Position numbers and translations under genes: made by a program. DNA of 64,000 bases from Mesorhizobium sp. ES1-4 (GTDB lineage: Bacteria; Pseudomonadota; Alphaproteobacteria; Rhizobiales; Rhizobiaceae), in assembly GCF_020164745.1 (NCBI RefSeq), contig NZ_JAIUGV010000006.1, positions 329,625 through 393,624 of the forward strand, in the 5' to 3' direction. Of the stretch, positions 1 through 13,002 are shown one piece after another. The notes below the pieces were generated by a model. That model was not told where the DNA came from and searched no databases. It saw only the letters and a list, made by a program, of their open reading frames with translations. The first letter of the stretch is position 1. Each line of letters starts with the position of its first letter.

Positions 1-150
1 GCTCATTGGCATATCCGAATGCGCTGCAATTCCAGCGCTTGAGGTCATGAAAAGCTTATGCACTGGCCTGCCGAAGTTAACGTTTTGTTTCCTATGCTTG
101 TTTAGCGTGGCTTAACGAGTGGCCGACCGCCGCTGCCAGGTGGCCAAAGA

Positions 151-1257
151 GTGAAGCTCCAGGAAATGGTCGACAGGGAAAACCGTGAAGACTGGAGGCG
201 CGAGCGTTCGTTGTTGGCGCTCGGCCAGGCTATACGCGGTGAGGACGGCGAGGACGCGTCCCTGCTCTCGATAGGGGATCGGGCGGATCCGGCATGGCGC
301 GAAGACGCCGCCACGCGCCATCGCCTGGCCCGTCTACGGCGGGAGACGGGGACGGACCCGACACTGTCGACCGTCGAAACAGATTGGCTTCGGGGGGACG
401 GACAGCTGGCAGCGACCGCACAGCACGACGACCTCGTGTCGATGCGCGAACCGGAGCATGAGGCCGCCGCCGAGCGCACCGTCCATGAACAGTTCCTGCT
501 GGGCGCCAAGGAAACCGGCGAGCGGAAGGACATCGACACCGCCAACATGAATGTGATCTCCACGGCCCTTGCGCCGATCGAGGTGAAAGCCCCGTCAGCT
601 GCCGTGAAAGCGCTTGCAGGCCGGCTCTTGGGTTTTGCCTCCGGTGTCGGCCTTGGCGCCATCCGTGCGCTGATGGCTAGGCTGCGCAATGCCCTGTCCC
701 AAAAGGCATCCGACGAGGCTGACGACGGAATTTCCAGCGTGTTAGCCGCCTTTGGTGAAAACGCTCGGGCGGCGGATGCCGCCACGCCCTCCGGCCACTC
801 GAATCCGGATTCGGTCTTCATGCCTCGGCCAGCGGTGTCGGACTATCCGCGGCCGTTGTTGCCCCCAGGCTTCGATGCGACTTATTCAAGGTCGATGGGA
901 CCGCCGTCGCGGTCACCCCTGCTGCCGCTGCAATCGGTCTATCGGGCTCCGCCGCTCTATCCCCATGCACGGCAGGCGGGGTACCCGCGGATGCGGCCGT
1001 GGCAGGCGCCATCGCCGGCAGACTACCCCTACACTCCGGCCATGGCGGCGCCCTATGCCGGGCACATACCGTATCCACCGCCGCCTCCTGCAACGCCGCA
1101 ACCGTCGGCCTACCCGGTGCAGCCGCCGCTGGAACCCCCGCAAGCCGAGGAGGGTGGCGAACAATCGTCGGTCGATGAGATTCGCGCCAGCCTGCGCGAA
1201 TTCCGCGAAGCGGTTCGCGAACTCACGGAAAGCCGCACCCGTCGCCGTTACTTCTGA
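151..1257 (+). CDS. Hypothetical proline-rich protein
   Basis: An open frame of 368 codons with a GTG start. I do not recognise a family. The first 130 residues are charged and hydrophilic. Residues about 145-180 are alanine- and leucine-rich and could form an amphipathic or weakly hydrophobic helix. Residues about 225-330 are rich in Pro, Tyr, Arg and Ala and look disordered. The C-terminal 35 residues are charged and probably helical. There is no clear signal peptide or catalytic motif. The codon pattern is typical of the neighbours, which supports it as a real gene, although the start is uncertain because no strong ribosome binding site precedes the GTG. Confidence 0.55.
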   Translation: MKLQEMVDRENREDWRRERSLLALGQAIRGEDGEDASLLSIGDRADPAWREDAATRHRLARLRRETGTDPTLSTVETDWLRGDGQLAATAQHDDLVSMREPEHEAAAERTVHEQFLLGAKETGERKDIDTANMNVISTALAPIEVKAPSAAVKALAGRLLGFASGVGLGAIRALMARLRNALSQKASDEADDGISSVLAAFGENARAADAATPSGHSNPDSVFMPRPAVSDYPRPLLPPGFDATYSRSMGPPSRSPLLPLQSVYRAPPLYPHARQAGYPRMRPWQAPSPADYPYTPAMAAPYAGHIPYPPPPPATPQPSAYPVQPPLEPPQAEEGGEQSSVDEIRASLREFREAVRELTESRTRRRYF

Positions 1258-1437
1258 GTCATCGGATAGGTTGGCGAGGCCGAACAAAACCGTGCCGGTT
1301 TCGCGTAAACGGCATGGGAAGGCGCTTTGACGGGATTGCGGGCCTGGATTTTCGTGACAATGCCGCGCTGCAGATCGCCGGCGCCGCTAAATGGTGTTTT
1401 CCGAAGGCGGCAGGCGGAACGAAGGTGAGGGTGGTTC

Positions 1438-2337
1438 ATGGCCGAAGTGATTGACGGAAAGAGCGTTGCCGAAGGCGTGGTGGGAACGGTCAAGGCGCTA
1501 ATCGCCGAGCTGGTCGCCATGGGCAAGGCCAAGCCTGGCCTGGCCGTGGTCATCGTCGGCGAGGATCCGGCCAGCCAGGTCTACGTCGCCTCGAAATCCC
1601 GCACGGCCAAGGAATGTGGGTTCCATTCGCTCCAGCACACGCTGCCGGCCGACATCTCGGAGAAGGCGCTGCTCGAGACCATCGGGGAACTCAACGCCGA
1701 TCCGGCTATCAACGGCATCCTGGTGCAGCTCCCGCTGCCTTCCCATATCGATGCCGGCAAGATCATCCAGGCCATCGCGCCGGAAAAGGACGTCGACGGC
1801 TTCCATTTCATCAATGTCGGCAAGCTCGGCACCGGTGAACTCGACACCGCCTTCGTTCCCTGCACGCCCGCCGGCTCGATGCTTCTGATCGAGCGCGTGC
1901 GCGGCAAGGATCTGTCCGGTCTCAACGCCGTGGTCGTCGGCCGCTCCAACATCGTCGGCAAGCCGATGGCCAATCTGCTGCTTGCCGCCAACTGCACCGT
2001 CACCATCGCCCACAGCCGCACCAAGGACCTGCCGGCGCTTGCCCGCACGGCCGACATCCTTGTCGCCGCCGTCGGCCGGCCGGAAATGATCAGGGGTGAC
2101 TGGGTCAAGCCTGGCGCCACTGTCATCGATGTCGGCATCAACCGCATTCCCGCGCCCGAGAAGGGCGAGGGCAAGTCGCGTCTCGTCGGCGATGTCGCCT
2201 ATGCCGAAGCGGCAAAGGCCGCCGGCGCCATCACCCCGGTGCCAGGCGGTGTCGGTCCGATGACCATTGCCATGCTGATGGCCAATACGCTAGCTTCAGC
2301 CTACCTTGCGGCCGGACTGAAGCGGCCCTCCTTCTGA
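1438..2337 (+). CDS. folD: Bifunctional methylenetetrahydrofolate dehydrogenase / methenyltetrahydrofolate cyclohydrolase
   Basis: Cytosolic C1-folate enzyme that interconverts 5,10-methylene-THF, methenyl-THF and 10-formyl-THF using NADP. The 299 residues are a normal length for FolD. Family motifs are visible: [13 protein letters not shown] (around residues 42-54) with the catalytic Lys, QLPLPSHID (around residue 98), the Rossmann-like [14 protein letters not shown] (around residue 165), and [14 protein letters not shown] near the C terminus. The start ATG follows the purine-rich stretch gaaggtgagggtgg. A GlxA-type regulator begins 7 nt after the stop. Confidence 0.96.
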   Translation: MAEVIDGKSVAEGVVGTVKALIAELVAMGKAKPGLAVVIVGEDPASQVYVASKSRTAKECGFHSLQHTLPADISEKALLETIGELNADPAINGILVQLPLPSHIDAGKIIQAIAPEKDVDGFHFINVGKLGTGELDTAFVPCTPAGSMLLIERVRGKDLSGLNAVVVGRSNIVGKPMANLLLAANCTVTIAHSRTKDLPALARTADILVAAVGRPEMIRGDWVKPGATVIDVGINRIPAPEKGEGKSRLVGDVAYAEAAKAAGAITPVPGGVGPMTIAMLMANTLASAYLAAGLKRPSF

Positions 2338-2344
2338 GCCCGGG

Positions 2345-3364
2345 TTGACCCTGAAAGCCGCAGCATTGCCGAACCCTACCATTTCCCCGGAACGGCCGGT
2401 CACGAATGATCCCGTTCAAGGTGGCCGGCAGTTTGCCTTCCTGCTGGTCGACAAGTTTTCCATGTTTTCGCTGGCTGCGGCGATTGACACGTTCCGATCG
2501 GCGAATCGCCTGCTTGGCCGCGATTTCTACGGCTGGACGACGGTATCCGCCGATGGCGATCCGGTCATGGCCTCCAACGGCCTGCCGCTCAAGATCGACT
2601 ATGCCGTCGCCGACCTGCCGCCGGTCGACATCCTTTTCGTCTCGGTCGGCCTGACCACGGAATTTCCCGGCAAGAGCAAGGTGCTGGCGGCGTTGCGCAG
2701 CTGGGGCAGGCGCGGCAACGCGCTTGGCGCGCTTTCGGTCGGATCCTACCTGCTGGCCGAGGCCGGCCAGCTCGAAGGCTATCGCTGCACCATCCATTGG
2801 GAAAACCGCGCCGGCTTCGTCGAGCGTTTTCCCGACATCAACTGTACAGGCAACGTCTTTGAGATCGACCGCAAGCGCTACACCTGCGCCGGCGGCACCA
2901 CCTCCATCGATCTGATGCTGGAGATCGTGCGTGGCGATTTCGGCTCCAACCTCGCCAACGGCGTCGCCAACCAGTTCCAGCACGAACGCATCCGCTCGGC
3001 CGGCGACCGCCAGCGCGTCGGCCCCGAGCGCGACCTGACCGGCAAGTCGGAGAAGCTGCGGCGCATCGTCGAACTGATGGCCGATCATCTCGACGAACCG
3101 CTTTCGGCGGTGCAACTCGCCAAGTCGGCGGGTCTTTCGGTGCGCCAGGTGGAGCGGCTGTTTCTGCGCCACCTCAACGTCACGCCCGGGCGCTACTACA
3201 TGCGCCTGCGGCTGGAGCGGGCGCGCGAATTGCTGCGCCAGACCAACATGCCGATCCTCGACGTGGCGATCGCGACCGGCTTTACGTCGCATTCCTACTT
3301 TGCCCAGAGCTATCGGCTGCAGTTTGGCCGCCCGCCCTCCGAAGAGCGCCGCACGACGTACTGA
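2345..3364 (+). CDS. GlxA-family AraC-type transcriptional regulator with DJ-1/PfpI-like domain
   Basis: Likely DNA-binding regulator of 339 residues. The N-terminal two thirds (about 25-205) resemble the DJ-1/PfpI/class I amidotransferase fold used as a sensor domain in GlxA proteins (FAFLLVDKFSMFSLAAAID; GALSVGSYLLAEAGQLEG). The position of the usual nucleophile Cys appears to be Ser or Gly, as is normal in these regulators. The C-terminal 100 residues are an AraC double helix-turn-helix (LAKSAGLSVRQVERLF; ILDVAIATGFTSHSYFAQSY). The start shown is TTG, 7 nt after the folD stop; no in-frame ATG lies close by, so the exact start is uncertain. Its targets cannot be told from the sequence. Confidence 0.88.
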   Translation: MTLKAAALPNPTISPERPVTNDPVQGGRQFAFLLVDKFSMFSLAAAIDTFRSANRLLGRDFYGWTTVSADGDPVMASNGLPLKIDYAVADLPPVDILFVSVGLTTEFPGKSKVLAALRSWGRRGNALGALSVGSYLLAEAGQLEGYRCTIHWENRAGFVERFPDINCTGNVFEIDRKRYTCAGGTTSIDLMLEIVRGDFGSNLANGVANQFQHERIRSAGDRQRVGPERDLTGKSEKLRRIVELMADHLDEPLSAVQLAKSAGLSVRQVERLFLRHLNVTPGRYYMRLRLERARELLRQTNMPILDVAIATGFTSHSYFAQSYRLQFGRPPSEERRTTY

Positions 3365-3470
3365 GTGGCTTCGCTTGGTCAGGCGGCCGTGCCGCAACTG
3401 CGGGCTTGTGTCCCGGCGCCACGTCAAATAGCTTTCCTGCGCGGACGAGGTGGCTACTCAGGAGATTTCG

Positions 3471-5117
3471 ATGGCGGGACTGGCACGGAGCGTCGCTGCG
3501 GTGATCCTCCTTTTGTCGATGACGACGTTCGGCTTCGCCGCCAACAAGGTCATCGTCATTCTCGATGCCTCCGGATCGATGTGGGCGCAGATCGACGGCA
3601 AGCCCAAGCTGGAAATCGCCCGTGAATCGCTGAGGACCGTGCTTCAATCGGTTCCCGCTGACGACGAGATCGGCTTCATGGCCTATGGCCATCGCGAGAA
3701 AGGCAGCTGCGACGACATTCAGCTCATCGTGCCGCCTCAGCCAGGCTCGGCAAGCGCCATCTCAGCCGCGGCCGACAGTCTGAAATTTCTCGGCAAGACG
3801 CCTTTGACGGCGGCCGTCAAGCAGGCGGCCGAAGCGCTGAGATACACCGAGGACAAGGCGACCGTCGTTCTCATCACCGATGGGCTCGAAACCTGCGGCG
3901 GCGACCCTTGTGCGCTAGGCAAGGAGTTGAAGGCGTCCGGCGTCGACTTCACCGCCGACGTCGTCGGCTTCGGCCTGACCGCCGACGAAGGCAAGCAGAT
4001 CGCGTGTCTCGCCGAAAATACGGGCGGCAAGTACATCCAGGCCTCCGACGAGAAGGCGCTGCAGGAAGCGCTCGTCGAGACCGTCACTGCGCCCGCGCCC
4101 GAGCCGACGCCGGCCCCCGCGCCGGAGCCGGCAAAGCCCGAGTTCAATTTCATGCCGACCGTGGTGCTGGCCGAGGGCGGCGATCCCGTCACAGACGGCA
4201 ACGCCTGGGAAGTCTACAAGGCCAAATCAGACGGCACGCGCGGCGACAACATCACCACCGAATACGGCAACTACAAAGCCAACCTGGAACCGGGCGACTA
4301 CGTCGTCGTCGCGCGCGACGGCGAGGCCAAGGTGGAGCAAAAGATCAAGATCGAAGCAGGCCAGGTCTACAAGCCGCTTTTCATCTTGAATGCCGGCATG
4401 CTCATCCTGCACCCGCGTCCCAGCCAAGGAGCCGAGGTGGCCAGCGGGGCGGCTGTCGTGATCGCCTATCCGGGCGTCGACACTCCCCCGACCTACTATG
4501 GAGAGACGAAAGTCGTGTTGCCCGCCGGAGACGAGAAAGTGACCGTCACGATCGGGCAGGGCGTGGTCACCGAAACGATTCCGCTCACTGCCGGCAGGGT
4601 GGTCGACAAGGACATCATCGTCGGCGTCGGCCATGTCGTGGCCAACGCATATTATACAGCCGGCGGCGACAAGGCCGACGGTTCAGGAATCGGCTTCAAG
4701 GTGCTCAAGGCCAAGAAGAAGATCGATGGCACCCGCGACGAGGTCACATATGCCTATGGCCCCGACAGCAAGTTCGACGTGCCGCCCGATGACTATGTGC
4801 TGGTCGCCACGGTTGACCTCGCCGTCGCCGAACAGCCTTTCAGCGTCAAGGTCGGCGAGTTTCAGGACCTCAAGGTCGCCATGAATGCCGGCGTGCTTGC
4901 AATCACGGCGCCCGGCACCTCCAAGATCGAGATCTTCGAGGCGAAGAAGGACATCAATGGCAATCGCAAGTCGATCGGCTACGCCTATGACGAGAAGTAT
5001 CAGGCCGCGCTGGCGGCCGGCGACTACACGGTGGTCTCGGAGAAATCGGACAACACCAAGAAGGAGGGCGCCGTGACCGTGAAGGCTGGAGAGCGGGTTG
5101 AACTGACGGTGCAATAA
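3471..5117 (+). CDS. Secreted von Willebrand factor A domain protein with three C-terminal repeats
   Basis: Probably periplasmic or extracellular. ATG 3471 is preferred over the GTG at 3450 because caggaga lies 7 nt upstream and the product then opens with a clean signal peptide (residues 1-23, ending GFA). The VWA domain has the metal-ion-dependent adhesion site: DASGS at about 32-36, a Thr in GKTPLTAAV, and LITDGLETCGGDPC with the second Asp. An Ala/Pro/Glu linker at about 208-226 leads to a C-terminal half built of three related units of about 60 residues, each running from a VYKAK/VLKAK/IFEAKK-like strand to a GDY or DDY motif and a closing KVGE/KAGE-like strand. Function unknown; VWA domains usually bind proteins. 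Confidence 0.85.
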   Translation: MAGLARSVAAVILLLSMTTFGFAANKVIVILDASGSMWAQIDGKPKLEIARESLRTVLQSVPADDEIGFMAYGHREKGSCDDIQLIVPPQPGSASAISAAADSLKFLGKTPLTAAVKQAAEALRYTEDKATVVLITDGLETCGGDPCALGKELKASGVDFTADVVGFGLTADEGKQIACLAENTGGKYIQASDEKALQEALVETVTAPAPEPTPAPAPEPAKPEFNFMPTVVLAEGGDPVTDGNAWEVYKAKSDGTRGDNITTEYGNYKANLEPGDYVVVARDGEAKVEQKIKIEAGQVYKPLFILNAGMLILHPRPSQGAEVASGAAVVIAYPGVDTPPTYYGETKVVLPAGDEKVTVTIGQGVVTETIPLTAGRVVDKDIIVGVGHVVANAYYTAGGDKADGSGIGFKVLKAKKKIDGTRDEVTYAYGPDSKFDVPPDDYVLVATVDLAVAEQPFSVKVGEFQDLKVAMNAGVLAITAPGTSKIEIFEAKKDINGNRKSIGYAYDEKYQAALAAGDYTVVSEKSDNTKKEGAVTVKAGERVELTVQ

Positions 5118-5137
5118 GGATCGCGACTTCGACCAGA

Positions 5138-5170
5138 AAAAGGGCGGCCACGAGCCGCCCTTCTTCATGC
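5138..5170. terminator. Bidirectional rho-independent terminator
   Basis: A stem of AAGGGCGGC (5140-5148) and GCCGCCCTT (5154-5162) with a five-base loop, flanked by A-rich sequence on the left and T-rich on the right. It sits between the convergent VWA gene and edd and can serve both strands. Confidence 0.8.
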
Positions 5171-5199
5171 CGCATGGGGAACATGCCGCATAGAATAGG

Positions 5200-7023
<1,824 letters not shown>

Positions 7024-7096
7024 GGCATCAGGTCCTTTCGAGCGAGGTCCCGGAAACATCCTCCCGCCGTTGCCGGGACCACTTGTAAACTTGCAA

Positions 7097-7794
7097 TCAG
7101 GGCGCCCAGAAAACCTCCACGGGCTTGGGCGATGCGTCGAGCACGGCGCGGATCGGCTTGCGTGGTCCGGGCGCCACGGCGTTGTCGAAGGCGACGCGTT
7201 TTTCCTCGCCCTCTATGTGCAAGGCGAGGAAGTCCGCATCGATGATGCGGGCGAGCGTCAGCGTCAGCCGCGGCTCTCCGGCGCTTTTGGCATGAACGGG
7301 CAGGATCATCCTGTCGGAGGCCGGGTCGAGCAGCTTCGGCAGATCATCGGCGTCGGGAAAGAACGAGGCGGTGTGGCCGTCTGGCCCCATGCCGAGGATC
7401 ACGATATCGAGCGGCCATGGCAGGGATCGCAGTGCCGCATCGTCGGATGCCGCGGCATCCTCGATGCCGGCCGCCTCGTGGTAGAGCGGAACGAAACGGG
7501 CAGCCTTGGCCGCGTTCTGCAGCAGGTTTGCGGCAACCAGCCCGGCATTGGATCGCGGCGAGGAGACCGGCACGAATCGTTCGTCGACCAGCGTCACGAT
7601 CACCTTGTCCCAGGCGATCGGCGTCGCGGACAGCGCGGCGAAGAATTTTGCCGGCGTCGTGCCGCCGGAGACAGCCAGCAACGCCGTCCCGCGCCGTTTG
7701 ATCGCCATCATTAAGCGATCGGCCACCTCCGCAGCCAGCGCCGAGGCCAGTTGCGAACGGTCGGGAAAGGTATTCCAGTTGTAGCTGGCGCTGT

Positions 7795-7813
<19 letters not shown>
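7097..7813 (-). CDS. pgl: 6-phosphogluconolactonase
   Basis: Hydrolyses 6-phosphogluconolactone to 6-phosphogluconate, between Zwf and Edd. The 238 residues fit the DevB/NagB-like family; typical motifs are [39 protein letters not shown] and [17 protein letters not shown]. The start overlaps the 3' end of zwf by 19 nt, which suggests translational coupling. Confidence 0.95.
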
Positions 7814-9264
<1,451 letters not shown>

Positions 9265-9576
9265 GGTCTGTCCGCTCTGACGCCGGTCGCGAGTACACGG
9301 CTGATATATTCTAATCGATTTAAATTTTCCAGTGCCATGGTGTCACATCGAGGACCAATCGCTGGACGATGATTGGGTCCACATGTGCGCTTGACACTGG
9401 TGCCAGCCGGAGGCTTGTCGACAGGCGACGACTCCCGCGAGCTTTCGCAGTTGCAGCATAGAACGTGAATGTGACGAAAGCTAAGGGAGAAATCGGCGCT
9501 GTTTCCGTGGTGGCGACGGCCGGGCTGGCCGATCTTTCGTGCAAGCCGCACGATGAACTCGAGGAGTGGTGAAAGC
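9265..9576. other. Intergenic region between divergent zwf and SDR gene
   Basis: A 312 bp divergent promoter region without a credible gene. It contains an AT-rich stretch at about 9302-9328 just upstream of zwf and an imperfect inverted repeat, GGACCAATC at 9352-9360 with GATTGGGTCC at 9371-9380. No known regulator site was recognised. Confidence 0.5.
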
Positions 9577-10323
9577 ATGCGTCTGGAAAACAAGGTCGCC
9601 ATCATCACCGGTGCGGCATCCGGGTTCGGCGAAGGCATGGCCAAGCGCTTCGCTCAAGAGGGTGCCAAGGTGGTCGTTGCCGATCTCAACGCCAAGGGGG
9701 CGGAACGCGTCGCCGGCGAGATCGGCGACGCGGCGATCTGGACGCAGACCGATGTTTCGCTGCGGTCCGAATTCGACGAGATGATCTATGCCGCGAAAAG
9801 CGCCTTCGGCCGCATCGACATCATGGTCAACAATGCAGGGTTCACCCATCGCAATGGCGACATGCTCAAGGTTGACGAGGAAACCTTCGACCTGATCACA
9901 TCGGTCAACATGAAGGCGATCTATCACGCTGCCCTTGCCGTGGTACCAATCATGGAGCGGCAGGGCGGCGGCGTCATCCTGACCACGGCGTCCACCGCGG
10001 GCCTGCGGCCCCGGCCCGGCCTCACATGGTACAATGCCTCGAAAGGCTGGGCGATCACCGCCACCAAGTCGATGGCGGTGGAACTCGCGCCCAGGAATAT
10101 TCGCGTCAACTGCCTCTGCCCGGTCGCCGGAGAAACCGGCATGCTGGAGAAATTCATGGGCGCCGATACACCCGAGATCCGCGAGGCATTCCGCGCTTCG
10201 ATCCCGCTCGGCCGGCTGTCGACGCCGCTCGATATCGCCAATGCGGCTCTATGGCTGGTCTCGGACGAGGCCGCCTTCATCACAGGCGTGGCGCTGGAAG
10301 TCGACGGCGGGCGCTGCATCTGA
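9577..10323 (+). CDS. SDR family oxidoreductase
   Basis: Classical short-chain dehydrogenase of 248 residues using NAD(P). TGAASGFGEGM near the N terminus binds the cofactor, NNAG is present, and the catalytic pair lies in TWYNASKGW (YxxxK) after a Ser-rich strand. The C terminus ends in GVALEVDGGRCI, typical of the glucose/3-oxoacyl dehydrogenase branch. ATG 9577 is chosen because gaggag lies 10 nt upstream, within what would be the coding sequence of an ATG at 9553. Substrate unknown. Confidence 0.9.
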   Translation: MRLENKVAIITGAASGFGEGMAKRFAQEGAKVVVADLNAKGAERVAGEIGDAAIWTQTDVSLRSEFDEMIYAAKSAFGRIDIMVNNAGFTHRNGDMLKVDEETFDLITSVNMKAIYHAALAVVPIMERQGGGVILTTASTAGLRPRPGLTWYNASKGWAITATKSMAVELAPRNIRVNCLCPVAGETGMLEKFMGADTPEIREAFRASIPLGRLSTPLDIANAALWLVSDEAAFITGVALEVDGGRCI

Positions 10324-10377
10324 AACGCATCGATCGGGGTCGGCAGCGCCCGCGACCGGGTTTGACTCGGGGTTCCC

Positions 10378-11721
10378 ATGGCCCGATATTTCGGAGGATC
10401 ACGGGGGCATAACGCGATGGGCGCGAGATTGCGTAAGCTAGGCGAAGAGCTGCGGCGCCGCGTCAGGGTACACAGAGCTAGGCGCGCCCGGGCAAGAAGC
10501 AAGGCGACCTTCATCGGCGTCACCGGCAGTTCGGGAAAATCGACCGTCACGGGGCTCCTCGGGCACGTATTGGCCGCCCATGGGCCGACCCATGCGCGCT
10601 TCCTTGCCAATACCATGCCGTCGCTGCTCAGCACGCTTTACAAGCGCATGAAGCAAGCGGGCGAGGTCGACTATGTGGTTTTCGAAGCCGGGGCCTCTGG
10701 CCTCGATACGATCCGGCCGATGGCGGAAATGCTGCAGCCTGATGTGGCGATCATCACCATGGTTCGCCTCGAGCATGTCGCCAGTTTCAGGACCCTGGAA
10801 AACGTCGCTGTCGAAAAACGTGCCTTGGTCGAGGCGCTGCGGCCGGGTGGCCTCGCGATCCTCAATGCCGACGACCCCCATGTGGCCGACATGGCCGCAA
10901 GCGCAAGGTGCCGTGTCGTTACCTTCGGTACCGCGGAACGTGCCGACTATCGTGTGACCGATATTCATGCCGCCTATCCCAGTCGGCTGGCGCTGTCGAT
11001 CCACTGGCGAGGAGGCCGGCTCCAACTCGAAACGCGATTTCCCGCCGAACATTTCTGGCTGCCGACCGCCGCCGCCGTCGCGGCAGCGCTGGAACTCGGC
11101 GTTCTCCCGGACAAAGTTGCCGCTCAGGTGGCGACTTTCCAGCCATTGGCAAATCGCTGTTCCGTGATTGTCACCGAAGGCGGCCCGCACTTCATCCTCG
11201 ATGCCGCCAAGGCGCCCTGGCACTCGATCAACCTCGCTCTGGAGATGATGACCAAGGCCACCGCCGGTCGCAAGCGCATCGTCCTAGGCCAGATTTCAGA
11301 TTACGCCGGCTCGAGCAGGAAATATGCCCAAGCCTATCGAACCGCGCGGGAAATCGCGGATCAGGTCATCTACACCGGCGACAATGCACATCGCTCGCGA
11401 GCGAGTCAGGCTGACCGCGACGGCGGCCGGTTTGTCGAGCTTCGCACGCCGAAGGAAGTCGCGGACCACATCAAGCGAACGGCGGTGCCGGGCGAACTGA
11501 TACTCGTCAAAAGCTCTTCGAACCTTCACCTGGAGCGCATCGCGCTCGCTTGGACGCATGATGTCAAATGCTGGGTCCCTGTCTGCGGCAAGCGGGAGGG
11601 CTGCAATACTTGCGGCCTTTATGAAGTACCGTTTGAGCAACATCGCGACCATGTCAGGCAAAGCAGGCGCGGCAGGAGATGGCGGCGGCTGCGGCGGGTG
11701 TTCGGCAGTCGCTCGGCATAG
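10378..11721 (+). CDS. Orphan Mur-ligase-like ATP-dependent ligase
   Basis: A 447-residue protein with the Mur ligase central domain. The P-loop GVTGSSGKST lies at about residues 47-56, and EAGASGLDTIRPMAEMLQPDVAIITM resembles the MurF/CapB segment after it. Residues 150-190 carry LVEALRPGGLAILNADDP, a Mur signature. The N-terminal UDP-binding domain of MurC-F is missing: only about 45 Arg-rich residues precede the P-loop. The C terminus is unusual, with four Cys in VKCWVPVCGKREGCNTCGLY followed by a very basic tail. No cell-wall genes adjoin it. It could form an amide bond on a non-peptidoglycan substrate, as CapB or cyanophycin-synthetase relatives do. An alternative ATG is at 10417. Confidence 0.75.
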   Translation: MARYFGGSRGHNAMGARLRKLGEELRRRVRVHRARRARARSKATFIGVTGSSGKSTVTGLLGHVLAAHGPTHARFLANTMPSLLSTLYKRMKQAGEVDYVVFEAGASGLDTIRPMAEMLQPDVAIITMVRLEHVASFRTLENVAVEKRALVEALRPGGLAILNADDPHVADMAASARCRVVTFGTAERADYRVTDIHAAYPSRLALSIHWRGGRLQLETRFPAEHFWLPTAAAVAAALELGVLPDKVAAQVATFQPLANRCSVIVTEGGPHFILDAAKAPWHSINLALEMMTKATAGRKRIVLGQISDYAGSSRKYAQAYRTAREIADQVIYTGDNAHRSRASQADRDGGRFVELRTPKEVADHIKRTAVPGELILVKSSSNLHLERIALAWTHDVKCWVPVCGKREGCNTCGLYEVPFEQHRDHVRQSRRGRRWRRLRRVFGSRSA

Positions 11722-11752
11722 CCCGTCTCGGCCGCTCCACCGCGGAGGCCCA

Positions 11753-12631
11753 TTACGCGCCGGTCTTGATATAGCTCTTGTAGATCCAGCCGGTCTTGCC
11801 GTTGTAGATGACCTGGCACCACTGCTTGCAACTCATCACCTGCACCGAGGTTCTGGCCGGCACGGTGGCGATGGCGGCCGCATTCTTCTTTGGACCGCTG
11901 CGCATGGTCACGGCCCGCAGGACACGTCCAGAGCTGGCTGCCGCCACTTTCCGGGGCTTGGCCTTGCCGCCAGCATCGTCTCTCGCCGCCGGCTGTTGGT
12001 CGGGTGACTGAGGCTGCACTTGCGGGATGGCGGCGGTCTGCGCCCCGTCCGGAATGCTGCTTGCCGCCGGCGCCGGTGCTGCGACCTTGGCAAGTTCGGT
12101 GGTGGCATCAGTACCGGTAGAGAGTTGGGCGAATGCTGCCGCTGTTTTGTCAGACGCTGGCTCACCTTGCTTCGCCACCTGACTTGGGGCAGCCACCTGG
12201 TCGGCGCCAGTTGCCCGGGCCTTCGGCTGTGTCCCGGCCCAGCGGGGATCATTGGCCGCGAGCGCCTGTACGTTGCCTTCCGCCGCCACCATGGTCGGTG
12301 AAACCTGGCTGGATTTGACCGGCTTCGGCACCACCGCCGCAGTCACCGTGGTTCCGGCGGGGACGATCTTCGTTGTCTTCACCGGAATGCTCGGAATGCT
12401 TTGGTCGGTGCTGGCGACAGCTTGCCTTTCGCTGGTCGGCAATGCCAGCCAGAGCGCCACCGCGGCAACACCAAGCAGCGCGGCGGTGCCGATCGCGGCG
12501 ATGACCAGGTGCGCGTTCGAACGCACTCCCTGCCAGAATGACGGGCGCATGTCATAGCCGAACTGCATGGCAAAGCGCCGACGTTCCGGCGCACCGAAAC
12601 TGAAGGGCTCTTTCACTCTTGCCACCTCCAT
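11753..12631 (-). CDS. Membrane-anchored SH3-domain protein
   Basis: A 292-residue protein with a cytoplasmic N terminus of about 35 residues, one transmembrane helix at about 38-64 (LVIAAIGTAALLGVAAVALWLAL), a long Ala/Pro/Gln/Thr-rich periplasmic linker, and a bacterial SH3 domain in the last 60 residues (VTMRSGPKKNAAAIATVPAR, then GWIYKSYI). Such SH3b domains usually bind peptidoglycan or cell-wall peptides. It is convergent with the Mur-ligase-like gene, with 31 bp between them. Confidence 0.8.
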   Translation of the reverse strand: MEVARVKEPFSFGAPERRRFAMQFGYDMRPSFWQGVRSNAHLVIAAIGTAALLGVAAVALWLALPTSERQAVASTDQSIPSIPVKTTKIVPAGTTVTAAVVPKPVKSSQVSPTMVAAEGNVQALAANDPRWAGTQPKARATGADQVAAPSQVAKQGEPASDKTAAAFAQLSTGTDATTELAKVAAPAPAASSIPDGAQTAAIPQVQPQSPDQQPAARDDAGGKAKPRKVAAASSGRVLRAVTMRSGPKKNAAAIATVPARTSVQVMSCKQWCQVIYNGKTGWIYKSYIKTGA

Positions 12632-13002
12632 GAGCGGGCCGGTGTTCTTCGATCAAATATCGCAAATCACGCGATCGATCAGCATCGGTCCCAAAACGCG
12701 GGCAGGCCCGCAACAATCCCCGAACAATCGCCCAGATGCGGACCTTTCGCCCGCGATTGTGGCATCACTACGCCATTGCCAACGATTCTGCGCCTTTGCC
12801 GGCAAATCCGCAATGCGTCGCCCGGGCAACAAATATTACATGGATATTACAATATTACATGAGATCGTGATCGCACGGGATGGTGGTTATCCGATCCCAG
12901 CCTAAGGGGCGTCGCGCCGAAAGGGCGTTATCCAAGGTACTTTAAGTCCTTGTTTTGATGCATCCCGCTCTCCCGAACCAAAGGTCACTTTCGGGACACC
13001 CA
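12632..13002. other. Intergenic region with short ATATTACA repeats
   Basis: About 370 bp between two minus-strand genes with no credible coding frame. It must hold the promoter of the SH3 gene. Three copies of ATATTACA begin at 12833, 12844 and 12852. No transcription terminator is evident after the upstream oxidase gene. Confidence 0.4.

Noticed and set aside
9416..9423. TGTCGACA in the zwf/SDR intergenic region
   Set aside because: Only the 8 bp core matches the island operator; the flanking bases differ and an octamer is expected by chance in GC-rich DNA of this size.
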